Translations under genes and position numbers: made by a program
Assembly: GCA_024280815.1 (NCBI GenBank)
Contig: JAJRPL010000045.1
Span: forward strand, 1 to 7,595
Length of the DNA stretch: 7,595 nt
Direction: 5' to 3'
DNA from: Bacteroidota bacterium
GTDB lineage: Bacteria > Bacteroidota > Bacteroidia > Flavobacteriales > Flavobacteriaceae
The notes under the pieces: generated by a model
Seen by the model: only the letters and a program-made list of their open reading frames with translations
The model's database searches: none
Told to the model about the DNA's origin: nothing
Shown: positions 5,131 through 7,595 of the stretch, in pieces
How the letters are laid out: the number at the start of each line of letters is the position of its first letter
Position numbering within the stretch: position 1 is the first letter of the stretch

Positions 5131-6870
5131 TTAGATCCTACTCTGATAGGTATATAAATCATAATACCTGCCTTTTTTTGCAATTAACTCATCATGTTTA
5201 CCTTGTTCGACAATAGTACCTTCTTCTATCACTAGAATTTGATCTGCTTTTTGAATGGTACTTAACCTATGTGCAATTACAAAAGTGGTTCTATCATCCA
5301 TTAAAAGGCCTAAACTCTTTTGAATATAAGACTCACTTTCATTGTCTAAGTTAGAAGTTGCTTCATCTAAAATAATAATTTTTGGATCAGCCAGTAATGC
5401 TCTGGCTATTGATATTCGTTGTCTTTGACCGCCAGACAGCTTTACGCCTCTTTCTCCAATAACAGTATCCAATCCTTTTTCAAACCGATCTGTAAATTCA
5501 TTTACATAAGCTCCTTTTACCGCTTTTAATAATTCATCTTCTGTAGCATTTGGTCTGGGGAATAAAATATTTTCACGAATGGTACCTTCGTATAAAAAAT
5601 CGTCTTGTAGTACCACCGCAAGGTTTTTTCTAAAACTACTTAGGTTAACTGTCGCTAAATCTATCCCGTCAAGGGTGACTTTACCTTGAGATGGATTCAA
5701 AAATGTAGCTGCCAATCCTGCAATGGTTGATTTACCAGAACCTGACGAACCTACCAAAGCTGTAACACTACCTGAAGGTGCTTGAAATGAAATATGATGT
5801 AGTACTTCTTTACTTTCTTCATAACTAAAGGAAACATCATCAAAAATCATATCGCCTTTAATTTTGTCTAAGTGTACGGTACGAATTTTAGGGTCATCTT
5901 CTTCTTGCATCTGCATCAATTCTTGTGTTCTATCTAAACCAGCCATAGCTTCAGTCAATTGGCTTCCTATATTACTCATTTGAACAATAGGTGCAATTAG
6001 AAAACCTAAAAACAATGTAAACGATACAAACTCACCAAAAGTCATGGTGTTTTGCATGATAAAATAACCTCCTATTCCCATGATTCCTGCAGATGCTAAT
6101 CCTAATAAAAAAGTAGAAGAACTTGTCATTAAAGCTGTTGCTGTTAAACTCTTTTTTACATTTAAAAACAATTGTTCAACACCTTTTTCAAAAGCTTTAC
6201 TTTCTTGTACTTCAGCATTAAACCCTTTGATTACACGTACTCCGTTTAAAGTTTCGGTCAACCTGCCTGTAACCTCAGCATTAATAACGCCACGCTTTCT
6301 AAAAATAGGACGAATATATCCGAATGCTTTTAAAGCAATAACTGCAAAAATAATGACAGGTACTAATACAAATGCGGTCATAATTGCATTAATTCTTATC
6401 AAAATTACTAATGAAATAACGGCTGTAATTGTACCTCCAATAAGTTGAACTAAGCCTGTACCTACCAAGTTACGTACACCTTCAACATCTGACATTACAC
6501 GAGAAACTAAGGCTCCTGATTTATTATTATCAAAAAAACTAATGGGTAATTTGAGTAACTTTTTTTGAACACTTGCTCTTAACAATGATATTAAATGCTG
6601 TGCTTCTACACTCAATAAACGAGTCAATGAAAATGAAGTTATTGCCTGTATAAATATTGCTAAGCAAACGATAATCAGCAATGTACTTAAAGCTTGCATG
6701 TCTTTAGACGGAATAACATCATCTATTAAGTTTTTACTAGCATAAGGCAATACTAACCCTGCTAAACTTCTAAAAATGATTAGAATTAAACCAATAGAAA
6801 CGATTTTTTTTCTTGGCCAAATAAATTCTTTAAATGCCCATGCAAAAGATACTTTTTGTTTGTTACTCAT
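5131..6870 (-). CDS. ABC exporter half-transporter, MsbA/multidrug-like (permease-ATPase fusion)
   Basis: This 579-residue protein has the length and layout of a homodimeric type IV ABC exporter in the inner membrane. Residues 1-310 form the six-helix transmembrane domain, with hydrophobic segments near 22-42, 62-82, 138-160, 163-185, 250-272 and 278-298. Residues 340-579 are the nucleotide-binding domain: Walker A VGSSGSGKST (373-382, Lys380), Q-loop Gln422, signature LSGGQ (478-482), Walker B IIILDE (498-503, catalytic Glu503), D-loop SNLD and switch His534. All catalytic residues are present, so it should be an active ATPase. Family members export lipid A, lipids, drugs or peptides; no cargo-specific feature such as a peptidase domain is visible, so the substrate is unknown. 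The ATG is at 6868-6870. It lies 55 bp after the hydrolase gene on the same strand, so the two may be co-transcribed. Its link to the aromatic operon is probably only neighbourhood. Confidence 0.93.
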   Translation of the reverse strand: MSNKQKVSFAWAFKEFIWPRKKIVSIGLILIIFRSLAGLVLPYASKNLIDDVIPSKDMQALSTLLIIVCLAIFIQAITSFSLTRLLSVEAQHLISLLRASVQKKLLKLPISFFDNNKSGALVSRVMSDVEGVRNLVGTGLVQLIGGTITAVISLVILIRINAIMTAFVLVPVIIFAVIALKAFGYIRPIFRKRGVINAEVTGRLTETLNGVRVIKGFNAEVQESKAFEKGVEQLFLNVKKSLTATALMTSSSTFLLGLASAGIMGIGGYFIMQNTMTFGEFVSFTLFLGFLIAPIVQMSNIGSQLTEAMAGLDRTQELMQMQEEDDPKIRTVHLDKIKGDMIFDDVSFSYEESKEVLHHISFQAPSGSVTALVGSSGSGKSTIAGLAATFLNPSQGKVTLDGIDLATVNLSSFRKNLAVVLQDDFLYEGTIRENILFPRPNATEDELLKAVKGAYVNEFTDRFEKGLDTVIGERGVKLSGGQRQRISIARALLADPKIIILDEATSNLDNESESYIQKSLGLLMDDRTTFVIAHRLSTIQKADQILVIEEGTIVEQGKHDELIAKKGRYYDLYTYQSRI

Positions 6871-6882
6871 ACTATATATAGA

Positions 6883-6919
6883 CTAATACCACGCCAAGAT
6901 TTTTTTATGTCATATTGAC
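6883..6919 (-). promoter_or_regulatory. Possible degenerate sigma-54-like element with upstream dyad
   Basis: On the minus strand TTGGCGTGGTATTAG (6897-6883) resembles the sigma-54 pattern TTGGCACG-N4-TTGC but departs at several positions. A dyad GTCA-N3-TGAC (6909-6919) lies 11 bp upstream. Against it, the predicted start would fall almost on the exporter ATG, leaving no leader. It is noted as a weak candidate only. Confidence 0.2.
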
Positions 6920-6925
6920 GGAAAT

Positions 6926-7595
6926 TTACTTATTTAACCCCTCTAAGATTCTCAGCAATTCCTTCTTCATCATGTCGTAGTGTTTAAAGGCAATAAAATG
7001 ATTGGCATCTTTTATGGTAATGGCATTTAGCAAACTATCATTTACTTTAGATTTGATAAAATCCATATTCTTATAGGGTACAATCCTATCTTTAGTACCA
7101 TGATAGTATGTCATTGGTACTTTTATGGTTTCCCAATCATTTAACATTTTAGTAAGCTCTTCAACATGGTTTATTTTTTCTTTATCAGATACTTTAAAAG
7201 CCTTAGAAAACATCCATTTGGTGAGTTTCCAATGTAATACTTTTGCAATACCGAAAAATTTTTCATCATCAGGTGAAATTGCACCAGCAATCATTACATT
7301 ATGTTTTATTTCAGGGTATTTATACGTCATTTTTGCTGCAATGGGCACACCATAAGACCAACTTACCAACACAACATTGCTTAATTTATGGGTATTTACA
7401 ATGGTATAAATACTTTCAGCTTGTTTTTCAATAGAAGTTTCTGCATTGCCATAATCAGAATATCCATAGCCTAAACGGTCAACAGAAATTAGATTTGCCT
7501 TTGTATTCAATTCTCTGTCTTCTAAATAGCTAAAAAAATCTTTACTAGCACCTGGAGCTCCGTGAATAAACAGTAAGGTTGGTAAATTGGTGTCA
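6926..7595 (-). CDS. Alpha/beta hydrolase, N-terminus outside the window
   Basis: The frame is open to the right edge, giving 222 visible residues and a normal C-terminus; the start lies beyond 7595. A TTG at 7510 is not the true start, because conserved fold sequence continues upstream of it: LLFIHGAPGASKDFFSYL is the strand-3/oxyanion-hole HGxPG segment. Then come DRLGYGYSD, the nucleophile elbow SWSYG (Ser about visible residue 80), the acid Asp in YYHGTKDRIVP (about 169) and the catalytic His in DANHFIAF (about 199). The triad is therefore complete. The elbow begins with Ser instead of the first Gly of GxSxG. No signal peptide can be assessed. The substrate is unknown; the family covers esterases, lipases, haloalkane or epoxide hydrolases and peptidases. 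It precedes the exporter gene by 55 bp on the same strand. Confidence 0.85.
   Translation of the reverse strand, partial: DTNLPTLLFIHGAPGASKDFFSYLEDRELNTKANLISVDRLGYGYSDYGNAETSIEKQAESIYTIVNTHKLSNVVLVSWSYGVPIAAKMTYKYPEIKHNVMIAGAISPDDEKFFGIAKVLHWKLTKWMFSKAFKVSDKEKINHVEELTKMLNDWETIKVPMTYYHGTKDRIVPYKNMDFIKSKVNDSLLNAITIKDANHFIAFKHYDMMKKELLRILEGLNK

Noticed and set aside
6080..6448. A 122-codon plus-strand open frame opposite the ABC exporter.
   Set aside because: It lies antisense inside a fully conserved transmembrane domain and has no recognisable family; the other plus-strand frames at 1075-1272, 1540-1800, 2932-3195, 7125-7355 and 7243-7434 are rejected for the same reason.
7508..7510. TTG at 7510 as the start of the alpha/beta hydrolase.
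   Set aside because: The same frame continues upstream to the window edge with the conserved HGAPG oxyanion segment, so the gene is simply cut off.

Overview
This AT-rich window looks like the chromosome of a member of the Bacteroidetes, most likely a marine Flavobacteriaceae. The evidence is the low GC content, the lack of Shine-Dalgarno sequences before starts, a promoter that fits the Bacteroidetes consensus (TTTG, 19 bp, TAnnTTTG), a DAHP synthase with a C-terminal chorismate mutase (a Bacteroidetes-type fusion), and GC-rich or 'TTCGTGAAATTAGTG'-type intergenic repeats. The genus cannot be fixed from the sequence alone. Every gene lies on the minus strand, so transcription runs from high to low coordinates.

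Right end, in transcription order: a 5'-truncated alpha/beta hydrolase (6926-7595), then a complete MsbA-type ABC exporter half-transporter (5131-6870). A 285-bp regulatory region follows (4846-5130). The core is a four-gene Phe/Tyr biosynthesis operon: pheA (prephenate dehydratase with ACT domain), a class I/II aminotransferase, tyrA (prephenate dehydrogenase) and a DAHP synthase-chorismate mutase fusion. Together these supply the committed first step of the shikimate pathway and nearly all steps from chorismate to phenylalanine and tyrosine. The first three genes overlap or abut; the fourth follows after 83 bp. Beyond the operon lie a GC-rich hairpin/G-quadruplex-type element, a two-copy direct repeat and the N-terminal two thirds of a family 9 glycosyltransferase that runs off the left end.

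The main discovery is in the region upstream of pheA. A consensus Bacteroidetes promoter (5009-5039) is followed by an unannotated 23-codon leader ORF (4919-4990) whose residues 10-17 are an unbroken Tyr/Phe run (YFYFFYFY). A canonical intrinsic terminator (4856-4884) then sits 10 nt before the pheA ATG. The end of the leader ORF (4920-4931) can form a 12-bp antiterminator with 4876-4887, which excludes the terminator, and a protector hairpin made from the Tyr/Phe codons can mask the antiterminator strand. This is a complete ribosome-mediated transcription attenuator, analogous to enterobacterial pheL but sensing Phe and Tyr together, and placed to control the whole operon including the DAHP synthase.

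The functional picture is two layers of control: transcriptional attenuation by charged tRNA-Phe/tRNA-Tyr, and probable enzyme-level feedback through the PheA ACT domain and the DAHP synthase-CM fusion.
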